This document shows positions 5,050 to 11,273 of a DNA stretch of 11,273 nucleotides, piece after piece. Within the stretch, counting starts at the first letter, position 1, and every line of letters starts with the position of its first letter. The stretch is from NCBI GenBank assembly GCA_016840185.1, contig JAEOSV010000107.1:1-11273 (forward strand), in the 5' to 3' direction. The notes beneath the pieces are model-generated. The model searched no databases and had not been told where the DNA came from. It saw only the letters and a program-made list of their open reading frames with translations. Made by a program: the position numbers and the translations under genes. The stretch is from Candidatus Hermodarchaeota archaeon (GTDB taxonomy: Archaea; Asgardarchaeota; Hermodarchaeia; Hermodarchaeales; Hermodarchaeaceae).

Positions 5050-6787
5050 TTTGGTGCACTAACTTTTTATATTGTTTTTCTCGTTTCTCTGAAGCCGCTA
5101 ATTTTTTGGGAACGAGTTCCTCAAGACGGCCGGACTCAGAGAGAATGGCATTATTTTCATCAACAGCATGGCATGCTCCATCGATCACCCGTGTTTGCAG
5201 TTGTCCACGCGCAATGGGATTGCCTTTCAAGCCAGGGGCATCTAAAATTCCTTGTTTCAATGCCAGTTCGTAGGTTGTTGGGTTCAACAGCGGGTGAAAG
5301 GTATTATCTTCGGTTAGCTCTGCTAAGACCCTTAGGAGAAGACTCGCGTCGCTGACAAGTTGTTCTTTTCGGGCGAATATCTGTGGATCCAGTCGCGGGT
5401 TCGGTGTGCCACGTCTACATTCTTTGATTACTTGTCGGACAATCTTGCAGCTCGTAATTACATCATTAGCGGTAGCCGCATGATCGGCTTCACTGAATCC
5501 TACAACATGAACGATTGCAGGTTCTAACATCATCGAGGTATATGCTGATGCCGCTAATTGGCCCTTGGCCGCATCGAGGTCCACGGGAAAGCTGAAGAGT
5601 CCAGCACGCACTTGCCGATGAACGTGGAAGGAATTATCTTGTAATGATTCGACCAAGGCGAGTTTGGCCCACATTTTCGCAAAATCCATAGCAGGAGAGG
5701 TACCAGGTGGGGTATTCATCATTAATTGCGCAATGTAATGCTGTACACCCATGGATTTGGCAATGAAAGCTGACCAGAATGCTGATGCAACCGCGATTGT
5801 ATCATGTGCCTGCCGTAGGCTCCAATGGTGAGGTTCATTCACTTCAACGGGTATGCCCTGTTTGCCATGCCAGGCAATGTTGTCCATGTTCTCTCGAATA
5901 GCATCAGTCAACGACCGAGTGCTTCGTCCATCAAGAGCACTATACCAGTTAATGGGTGTTGCACCCCACGCGGTGTTGATGGTCTTGTGGAGAAGCTTAG
6001 CCCATTTCAGGAGGTCTTGGGTGCCACTATAGCATCGTAGAAGAGGATAGTTGCCCCGCTGTGAGGCATCATACATGGCACGAAGATCGTTTTTTGTTCG
6101 AATCGGGACACCTCCCGCGCCTTCTACCGTATCGTTCATTTCGTCAGGGCGGAAGAAGAACTGTTGAGCGTTTTGATCGGGACCAATGGAGAGGATATCC
6201 AAACATTTGGCGTCTGCAATTTTCGCGATTCCTTGAATCGTCTCTTCTAAACTTGGTAGTCCAAAATGATGCCGAATCACGGGCCAAGGCTTTCTTTCAG
6301 CCATCCGTTCCAATAGCGTCGAGGTATAGACGGCAGGATCCTTGCTCTGAACCCTTTCCTCGAATTTTTGTGGGTCACAGTCAGCAGCTAAGAACATGAG
6401 TGCGTCTTCATCTGTTGAAGTACCATCGAAGTAAAAGTGGAAGAATCCCACTTCACGGACTTTCTCGGTAACCGGAGTAGTGCCCCCGAAGATCCATGTT
6501 CGATTAGTAAGGTCACGTTTGTGTACTTCTTTTTTGAGCTCCTGTGTAAGGCGATATGCTGCGGCGGGTGTAAGCCGGTAGCTTAACCCAATAATCGGAA
6601 CACCGGTTTCCTCCACTTCATCGAGAATCGTGGAGATGGGTATCGCGGGTCCTAGAAACTTCGTGGAGTAACCCTTGGCCTTTGCCAATTGCAAGAAATT
6701 TAGCGCCCCGGCAACGTGGACACAATTCCCTAAACACGCGCTTAAAATGAGTTTGTTCGCTTTCGTTGATTTGCGCGTTTTGGTCAT
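5042..6787 (-). CDS. Cobalamin-binding protein with mutase-like catalytic region
   Basis: A 581-residue cytoplasmic protein. Residues about 11-140 look like a B12-binding Rossmann domain: H24 in NCVHVAG matches the cobalt-ligand His of DxHxxG, GLSYRL (67-72) is at the SxL position, and GGTTP (101-105) is the GG loop. The remaining ~430 residues (about 145-581) resemble the barrel subunit of glutamate/methylaspartate mutase-type enzymes, including EVNEPHHW and a MNTPPGTSPAMD stretch. The arrangement would be a fused 'S-E' mutase, with the reaction being adenosylcobalamin radical rearrangement. That reaction is inference; the B12 domain is better supported. The Asp of DxHxxG is replaced by Cys22. 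The ATG overlaps the stop of the dehydrogenase gene (ATGA), with a G-rich ribosome-binding site inside the upstream gene. Other B12 enzymes, such as aminomutases or methyltransferases, cannot be excluded. Confidence 0.75.
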   Translation of the reverse strand: MTKTRKSTKANKLILSACLGNCVHVAGALNFLQLAKAKGYSTKFLGPAIPISTILDEVEETGVPIIGLSYRLTPAAAYRLTQELKKEVHKRDLTNRTWIFGGTTPVTEKVREVGFFHFYFDGTSTDEDALMFLAADCDPQKFEERVQSKDPAVYTSTLLERMAERKPWPVIRHHFGLPSLEETIQGIAKIADAKCLDILSIGPDQNAQQFFFRPDEMNDTVEGAGGVPIRTKNDLRAMYDASQRGNYPLLRCYSGTQDLLKWAKLLHKTINTAWGATPINWYSALDGRSTRSLTDAIRENMDNIAWHGKQGIPVEVNEPHHWSLRQAHDTIAVASAFWSAFIAKSMGVQHYIAQLMMNTPPGTSPAMDFAKMWAKLALVESLQDNSFHVHRQVRAGLFSFPVDLDAAKGQLAASAYTSMMLEPAIVHVVGFSEADHAATANDVITSCKIVRQVIKECRRGTPNPRLDPQIFARKEQLVSDASLLLRVLAELTEDNTFHPLLNPTTYELALKQGILDAPGLKGNPIARGQLQTRVIDGACHAVDENNAILSESGRLEELVPKKLAASEKREKQYKKLVHQIA

Positions 6788-7935
6788 TCGGAATCACCCC
6801 CCTCCACTTCTTCTTGGACTAATGCCAGTTCGTCAGCAACTTCAAGGGCTGTAAGAGATCCCTCCCAGACATACATCAGTAATTCAGGTGGAGAAAGATC
6901 TGTGATTCCAAGATTTTCTACATTACGTCCTTCCCGCCAGAAGTCACGACCACATAACTGTGAAGCCATAGCGATTGTAGCTCGGATAGTGGGAGTGGGC
7001 ACACCCGCTAATTCACCAATTGCAGCAATAGGAACCAACCCGGTTGGCACATCTTCAAAGATATATCGATGATTCAGTGAATTAGGTGCTCCCAATCCTT
7101 GATAACAGGAAGTCGTGTGCAAGCATTCATACAAGGTGTTTCCTTCAGAGTTGTAGACTTTTCGCAACCATTCAGCCGCTGAAAGGATATCCTTCCCAAA
7201 GGCGTTTCCTACAGCAACTCTTTCTGCATCAATACGCTCGAGGAAACGTGCAACCGAAGCCGAGACGCCCTCGAGATAATGATTATATTGACCATTGGTG
7301 GTTTCAGCCCGACCAATATTTAAAATCAAAGGCGCTGGATGAAAAACAGAACCGATATTTGCAAGACCTGTTTCGAGAACATCTTCTGCATCTCGGACAT
7401 TTGGGAGAACGGACGAAATCAGATCACAGACCATTTTGGTGTGTTTTGCTGGAAAAGCAGCCACTGGAAGTTCTGCCTTAATAGCAGAGACTTGGGCTCT
7501 TCCTGACTCTATCACCCGACTTACAAGGGGAAATGTCTGTGCCTCTGCAATAATTGGCCGCCAACCCGAGAGTTCCTCCACCATGGCAGAGAACTCTAAT
7601 GCACCACCCGTTCGTCCTGGAATAAGTACAACCAGTTGCTCAGGTGTAAGATAGGGAGCACATTTTCGAGCTAAATCTCGATGCGCGGATGCAGGAACTA
7701 CAAGAAAAATTAAATCTACATCGGAGAGTGCTTTTTGAATGCTAGAGGTACAACTGGTTAACCGAGCAAACCCATTAATTTCTCCTTCGACACGAATTCC
7801 CTTTTGTTTTTGTATTGGATGCAGTCGAGATTTTGATCGATTGTAAAGACTTACGTCGTGACCGGCAAGGGCAAGATAGGCAGCTAGCCCTTGACCTCCG
7901 TGTCCCGCGCCTAATATTGCCAGCTTAGTCGACAT
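6784..7935 (-). CDS. Opine-dehydrogenase-family NAD(P)-dependent oxidoreductase
   Basis: A 383-residue protein. The N-terminus carries the Rossmann dinucleotide motif GAGHGGQG (9-16). The C-terminal helical domain has the octopine/nopaline dehydrogenase signature: VFHPAPLILN, with the catalytic-type H199, then YLEG (220-223) and IDAERVAVGNAFG. Known members reversibly join an amino acid and a 2-oxo acid by reductive amination, but many archaeal relatives have no known substrate. The ATG at 7935 has AGGAG nine bases upstream (7945-7949). It is the first gene of the operon and overlaps the B12 gene by 4 bases, so the two enzymes probably act in consecutive steps. No obvious TATA box lies close upstream. 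AAATATTTAA (8074-8083) within the operator array is the best candidate and would give a ~120-base leader. Confidence 0.85.
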   Translation of the reverse strand: MSTKLAILGAGHGGQGLAAYLALAGHDVSLYNRSKSRLHPIQKQKGIRVEGEINGFARLTSCTSSIQKALSDVDLIFLVVPASAHRDLARKCAPYLTPEQLVVLIPGRTGGALEFSAMVEELSGWRPIIAEAQTFPLVSRVIESGRAQVSAIKAELPVAAFPAKHTKMVCDLISSVLPNVRDAEDVLETGLANIGSVFHPAPLILNIGRAETTNGQYNHYLEGVSASVARFLERIDAERVAVGNAFGKDILSAAEWLRKVYNSEGNTLYECLHTTSCYQGLGAPNSLNHRYIFEDVPTGLVPIAAIGELAGVPTPTIRATIAMASQLCGRDFWREGRNVENLGITDLSPPELLMYVWEGSLTALEVADELALVQEEVEGGDSE

Positions 7936-8048
7936 CGCATTCGTCTCCTGGTGAGGTAAATCACAGATGGTTTGATTGGGCTGTATTTCGTTTGGAGCAA
8001 AATTCTAGCACTGCACTCAAACTAGCCTCTGTGGTAAACTTGGGAGGA

Positions 8049-8103
8049 TTTGACAGTAAATTTTTTAACCGTCAAATATTTAACCGTCAAAAACTTTACT
8101 GTA
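8049..8103. promoter_or_regulatory. Operator array in the divergent promoter region
   Basis: Four related half-sites lie in 55 bases: TTTGACAGTAAA (8049-8060), TTTAACCGTCAAA (8064-8076), the same 13-mer again (8079-8091, 15 bp further), and TTTACTGTA (8095-8103). Site 1 is inverted relative to 2 and 3, and its TTTACTGT complement matches site 4. The array lies between the winged-helix regulator gene and the operon it diverges from. It surrounds a TATA-like AAATATTTAA. The regulator at 8165 is the likely binder, controlling both directions. Confidence 0.6.
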
Positions 8104-8127
8104 TTAAATATAAGTGTTTTCCAGTCC

Positions 8128-8144
8128 TTTATAACTTTTATAAA
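8128..8144 (+). promoter_or_regulatory. Overlapping TATA elements of the regulator, leaderless or near-leaderless mRNA
   Basis: TTTATAA (8128-8134) and TTTATAAA (8137-8144) lie 20-35 bases before the GTG at 8165. Starts about 25 bases downstream fall near 8156 and 8165, so the mRNA would have no leader or a very short one. No Shine-Dalgarno sequence is present, which agrees with this. A further TTAAATATA (8104-8112) next to the operator array is a second candidate. Confidence 0.55.
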
Positions 8145-8164
8145 CTCAGAACAAAAACGCGGAT

Positions 8165-8773
8165 GTGAAGACTCTGGGAAATCCCCTTGGGAAACAATCT
8201 CGGTCTATCAAACAGCCTAAGTCAGCGTCTATGCTGGTTCGCCCTATTACAGCCAGTATTTTGCGGCATTTAACGGAGGAAGAACATTCTCTCGGTGAAT
8301 TAGCAAAGATGTTGGGTCTGAGTAAAGGCCGAATCAGTTACCATTTAAAACGTCTTGAAGAAGAGAACCTAATCAAAAAAACTCGGGAGGAATATTACAG
8401 AGGCGGAATCCGGAAATTCTATCGAGCCGTGTTTCCGTTGCAAGTACCGAAACTTCGGTCCCTCTCTCCAGCTGAACAGGAAGCCCAGTTGCTCCCAATT
8501 AAGACGTTTCTTTGGGGGTATCTTTTGGGGAAAATAGGAAGTCAAAACCTTGATCCCCATGAGCTCGCGAGTCCGTTAATCGAAAAATATGCTCAAGAAA
8601 TCGCAGAAACTATTGAGAAGAAAATCGATGAAGGCGAAACCAGTAGCGAAGCACATGCGGATTTTCTTTATCTTTCGCTTCTACATAAGTATGCAAAATT
8701 GCACCTAAAGGAAGAAAAAATCAGTATTGAAAAGCTTGGTAACAAGTCTACAAAATCGGGCAAAACATCTTAA
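8165..8773 (+). CDS. Winged-helix transcriptional regulator (ArsR-like)
   Basis: A 202-residue protein. Residues about 26-92 form a winged helix: ITASILRHL (helix 1), SLGELAKMLGLSKGRISYHLKRLEEENLI (helix-turn-helix with recognition helix), then a short wing ending in FYRAVFPL. The rest (about 95-190) is helical and may bind a ligand or form the dimer; I recognise no named domain. The start is GTG at 8165: an ATG at 8163 runs straight into TGA, and a stop at 8141-8143 limits upstream extension. An ATG at 8231 (residue 23), just before the winged helix, is an alternative. It is divergent from the dehydrogenase/B12 operon and flanked by repeated half-sites, so autoregulation and control of that operon are likely. 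Confidence 0.85.
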   Translation: MKTLGNPLGKQSRSIKQPKSASMLVRPITASILRHLTEEEHSLGELAKMLGLSKGRISYHLKRLEEENLIKKTREEYYRGGIRKFYRAVFPLQVPKLRSLSPAEQEAQLLPIKTFLWGYLLGKIGSQNLDPHELASPLIEKYAQEIAETIEKKIDEGETSSEAHADFLYLSLLHKYAKLHLKEEKISIEKLGNKSTKSGKTS

Positions 8774-8796
8774 CTAGTCATCCCCGACCATCTCTC

Positions 8797-8875
8797 AAAA
8801 AAGATTAAGCAGTGAATTTTGTTGTAACCTGATTTTCTGTGTGTTATTAGACAGTTTACAAGATGTCGAAGACAT
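8797..8875 (-). terminator. Possible 3' end signals in the convergent gap
   Basis: After the minus-strand stop, ATGTC-TTC-GACAT (8875-8863) forms a small stem. A TTTTTT run appears at 8802-8797 on the minus strand, the kind of T-tract that ends archaeal transcription. The plus-strand regulator has only short T4 runs after its stop. Weak evidence. Confidence 0.3.
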
Positions 8876-8888
8876 AAATGCTGTTTTT

Positions 8889-9638
8889 CTATTTAGCCTT
8901 GAGTGGTTTTCCGATGGGACAGACGTCAATACACGTTGAGCATTCAAGATAGCTATTTGGCGTTGGTCTTCGAACGAGTTTCTTATCGAGCTTGCGCACA
9001 TCTTCTGGAACGTCTTGCGCATTGGGTTGTTCTGCCGCGTAGGTCAAGCACCGGGTGATTGTGATTTGATACGGCTCCAGCGCTTTTGTGGGACATGCGG
9101 TGATGCATTTTTCACACTTCCCACACAAATCATCTGTAAACGGTTCATCGACTTCAAGTTCAGCAGTAGTGAGCACGGCAATTAATCGTATGCGTGGTCC
9201 GTAGGTGGGGGTAACTAGGAGGGTGTTTTTTCCCTGGCTACCGAGTCCGCCTCTTATCGCAGATGTTTTGAGAGGGATGGAAAGTGAAAGGCATGCCTCA
9301 TAGCCTTGCTTGGTTAGGTAGTCGACAATTGACCATGCTTTGTTTTTCAGAATTTCGTAATACAGCTGGTAGCGTTCTTCTGGCACGTTTGGTGTTTGCT
9401 GTTCGCGATTTGGTAGATAGGATGAATCGACGGCGATGTTGACGGATTTATCCCATGCATAGTAAGCCAGCAACACCACGGATTTTACCGTCGGTAACAC
9501 TTCTTCTGGTGTTCGCAGGTTTTGGACGGTGTGGACCCATCCATGGGGCAACCCACGAAGCATCGCTGGAGTGGCAATGCCTACAAGTACGAACCCTGCG
9601 TCCAGTGCCTGTTTCTTAATGTCTTCAGTGAGAGTCAT
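8889..9638 (-). CDS. QueG-like double [4Fe-4S] reductase (epoxyqueuosine reductase-like)
   Basis: From the ATG at 9638 the protein has 249 residues. The frame is open six codons further to a TTG at 9656, but the ATG begins a typical MTLTEDIKKQALDAGF helix. The N-terminal half matches the QueG/reductive-dehalogenase-like fold, with RGGLGSQGKNTLLVTP (129-144) in place of QueG's GLGWIGKNT. The C-terminal part has C172-x2-C175-x2-C178-x3-C182-P and C197-L-T-Y ... C233-x2-C236-x3-C240-P, the two-cluster layout of QueG. QueG uses cobalamin to reduce epoxyqueuosine in tRNA. Archaea normally make archaeosine instead of queuosine, so the substrate here may differ. It follows the aldo/keto reductase gene by 79 bases and may share its transcript or use a weak TATA at CATTTAATC near 9700. 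Confidence 0.8.
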   Translation of the reverse strand: MTLTEDIKKQALDAGFVLVGIATPAMLRGLPHGWVHTVQNLRTPEEVLPTVKSVVLLAYYAWDKSVNIAVDSSYLPNREQQTPNVPEERYQLYYEILKNKAWSIVDYLTKQGYEACLSLSIPLKTSAIRGGLGSQGKNTLLVTPTYGPRIRLIAVLTTAELEVDEPFTDDLCGKCEKCITACPTKALEPYQITITRCLTYAAEQPNAQDVPEDVRKLDKKLVRRPTPNSYLECSTCIDVCPIGKPLKAK

Positions 9639-9717
9639 GTTTCCGATTCTTCCCAAATATTGCTTTGGAGGAATATTGAGGATATGTACGCGAATTCGAT
9701 TAAATGATTCTTTCGTG

Positions 9718-10743
9718 TTAGAGTCGGTCTTTGATTACTTGATCATAGAAGTTGATCTGTTCAGCGAGGGTTACGCGGATATTAAGCTGATAGGGGCATC
9801 TGTCTTCGCATTCTCCACAGCCGTCACATTCCCTGCCTTGTTTGATGTGTTTGAGCATACGACCCGGAAACCCTGCCTTCCCCCAGAGAATCCACATACT
9901 TTCGATATTCATGACCCAAGGAACGTTAATGTCTTTGGGGCAGGGTCTACAATATTCACACCACATGCATAATTTTGATCCTTTTTGAGCACGTATGGCT
10001 TCTATGCGCTGCCAATCTTGGTCTGAAAGCTTCCAGGGCCCTTCGACAACTTTAACAATCTCTTCGATGTTTTGTACCGTTTCAATTCCAGGTACAGGTA
10101 CAACAGTATCAAATTGTAGGAGGTACTTGATTGCCAGATCTGCATCTGGCAGCTGACCCCCTGCAAAGGATTTCATGGCCAAGAACCCGACATCATGCTG
10201 CTTTGCCAGGGGCACAAGTTGCTCTTCGGCGTGGTTGGTCACAAAGTTAAATGGAAACAGGATGACCTCAAATAACCCAGACTTTACAGCTTTCTGGGCA
10301 ATTGCCATCGAATGGGTGGAAATTCCAAGATGGCGAACCTTTTCAGATTCAATGGCGCCCCTTGCTATTTTGAGTGATTCGTTCTCACGAAGCATTGTCT
10401 TGTAGGCTTCGTCGGTACTTACATTATGGAATAACCAAATGTCGATATAGTCCGTGTTAAGCTGCTTCAAGCTTTTTTCCAAAGCATTTTGTGTCGCTTT
10501 TGCCGATCGCCATGAGCACTTGGTCACCACAATTAGCTCTTCACGACGTCCTGCAATTCCCTTCCCGATACGGATTTCGCTGTCATCGTAATACACGGAG
10601 GTATCAATGAGGTTGATGCCCAGATCTAAGGCTCGTTCAACCACTTTGACAGCTGTATCCAGTGGCGGTAAGAGAATAGGAATTCCACCCATCCCGACCC
10701 GTGACACTTGGAGACCGGTTTTTCCTAGCCGAACCTTCTGCAT
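9718..10743 (-). CDS. Aldo/keto reductase with C-terminal double [4Fe-4S] ferredoxin domain
   Basis: A 341-residue protein. Residues 1-255 form the (beta/alpha)8 aldo/keto reductase barrel, with the full catalytic tetrad D47, Y52, K75 and H106 and the VPVPGI phosphate-binding region (about 215-220). Residues 256-341 carry two cluster motifs, C259-x2-C262-x2-C265-x2-C268-P and C306-x2-C309-x2-C312-x3-C316-P. This architecture (COG1453-type) is common in anaerobes. It probably passes electrons between NADPH or ferredoxin and a carbonyl substrate, which is not known. AAGGAG sits inside the last codons of the upstream membrane-protein gene, 11 bases before the ATG, so the two are translationally linked. 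The DNA carries no sign of transfer. Confidence 0.92.
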   Translation of the reverse strand: MQKVRLGKTGLQVSRVGMGGIPILLPPLDTAVKVVERALDLGINLIDTSVYYDDSEIRIGKGIAGRREELIVVTKCSWRSAKATQNALEKSLKQLNTDYIDIWLFHNVSTDEAYKTMLRENESLKIARGAIESEKVRHLGISTHSMAIAQKAVKSGLFEVILFPFNFVTNHAEEQLVPLAKQHDVGFLAMKSFAGGQLPDADLAIKYLLQFDTVVPVPGIETVQNIEEIVKVVEGPWKLSDQDWQRIEAIRAQKGSKLCMWCEYCRPCPKDINVPWVMNIESMWILWGKAGFPGRMLKHIKQGRECDGCGECEDRCPYQLNIRVTLAEQINFYDQVIKDRL

Positions 10744-10751
10744 ATCTAAAT

Positions 10752-11273
10752 TTACTCCTTCATAGATTCCGTTCCGTTGTTCTGAAGCTGTTCAATGGTT
10801 TTGTAGGATTCCCATAAATCGCCTTGGAATTTTGCAAAGGGGACAATCAAGATTAATTGAACTAGGAACATAACCAGTAATCTGATGAGTACTACTCCTA
10901 GGGGACCCCAAAGGAGGAGAATTGTCGTTTCAATCATGGCAAATGTTGGATAGAAGAACTTGGAAGCTGTGAAGGCAGCGAGATTAATTAAGAAAAGCCC
11001 AAAACTGAATATGAAATACAAGAGCAATTGAACGCTACGTCGAAGATTTCTTTCCATGTTCTGTTGAAGTTCTGCAAATTTTTCAGACGGAAATTGTACG
11101 GGTTCGATTACGAGGGTTTTGTTGGCTAAGTAGTAATTAATTTCATGGCTTATGATGGAGCCAATAATGGCTAACCCAAAAGCGTAGGTTATTGTGAGAA
11201 ACATTACCAGTGGCATCCCCCACGTTGAAAATGCTTCATGAGGGTATTCGAGGATGTAGATCACCACAATGAA
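10752..11273 (-). CDS. Polytopic membrane protein, 5' end outside window
   Basis: The frame is open to the right edge of the window (173 codons visible plus stop). A GTG at 11267 is present but the reading continues upstream, so the true start is probably outside. The visible part has about four hydrophobic spans: near the edge (IVVIYIL), MPLVMFLTITYAFGLAIIGS, LLLYFIFSFGLFLINLAAF, and a long final stretch (ILLLWGPLGVVLIRLLVMFL onward) that may cross twice. A charged loop of about 40 residues separates the second and third spans. I recognise no family. Its stop is 8 bases before the aldo/keto reductase start, so it belongs to the same operon. Confidence 0.7.
   Translation of the reverse strand, partial: FIVVIYILEYPHEAFSTWGMPLVMFLTITYAFGLAIIGSIISHEINYYLANKTLVIEPVQFPSEKFAELQQNMERNLRRSVQLLLYFIFSFGLFLINLAAFTASKFFYPTFAMIETTILLLWGPLGVVLIRLLVMFLVQLILIVPFAKFQGDLWESYKTIEQLQNNGTESMKE

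Noticed and set aside
8049..8103. Short spaced repeats as a CRISPR fragment
   Set aside because: The repeats are 13 bases with 2-base gaps and partly inverted, which fits operators and not a repeat-spacer array.

Overview
The window looks like an ordinary chromosomal stretch of an archaeon. The firmest evidence is an intact TATA-binding protein (TBP) gene. Supporting signs are archaeal TATA elements upstream of several genes and a probable leaderless regulator mRNA. A kelch-repeat surface protein with a C-terminal 'PGFP' membrane anchor, a DL-rich leucine-rich-repeat (LRR) protein and a small cold-shock protein together suggest an Asgard archaeon, possibly Thorarchaeota-like. That assignment is inference from gene style; I could not test it. 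I see no rRNA, tRNA, CRISPR array, insertion sequence, integrase or attachment site.

Layout. Positions 2-955 (+) hold the 3' part of a kelch surface protein, followed by a perfect stem-loop. A TATA box with a perfect 16-bp palindrome just downstream precedes a SAM-dependent methyltransferase (1204-1983, +). TBP (2230-2781, +) and a 9-unit LRR protein (2941-3777, +) follow. Convergent to these on the minus strand is a cold-shock group: a CspA-family protein (4328-4522), then a 58-residue Arg-rich/acidic-tail protein (4024-4200), then a possible 40-residue Cys/His micro-protein (3900-4022). The last two are too short for common ORF cutoffs. The group contains a structured csp leader and a nested inverted repeat.

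Positions 4885-7935 (-) form a compact operon: an opine-dehydrogenase-family NAD(P) enzyme, a 581-residue cobalamin-binding protein that resembles a fused carbon-skeleton mutase, and a 54-residue zinc-ribbon-like peptide starting at TTG. Each start overlaps the preceding stop. A winged-helix regulator (8165-8773, +) is divergent from the operon, and the shared intergenic region holds an array of TTTAACCGTCAAA-type half-sites. This looks like a self-contained, locally regulated catabolic or biosynthetic unit whose substrate I cannot name.

Positions 8889-11273 (-) hold a membrane protein (cut by the window edge), an aldo/keto reductase with a C-terminal double [4Fe-4S] domain, and a QueG-like iron-sulfur protein. 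The first two are tightly coupled; the third follows after 79 bp. Together they suggest iron-sulfur redox chemistry. The two most original parts of the window are the B12/opine-dehydrogenase operon with its operator array, and the group of micro-ORFs and RNA structures around csp.
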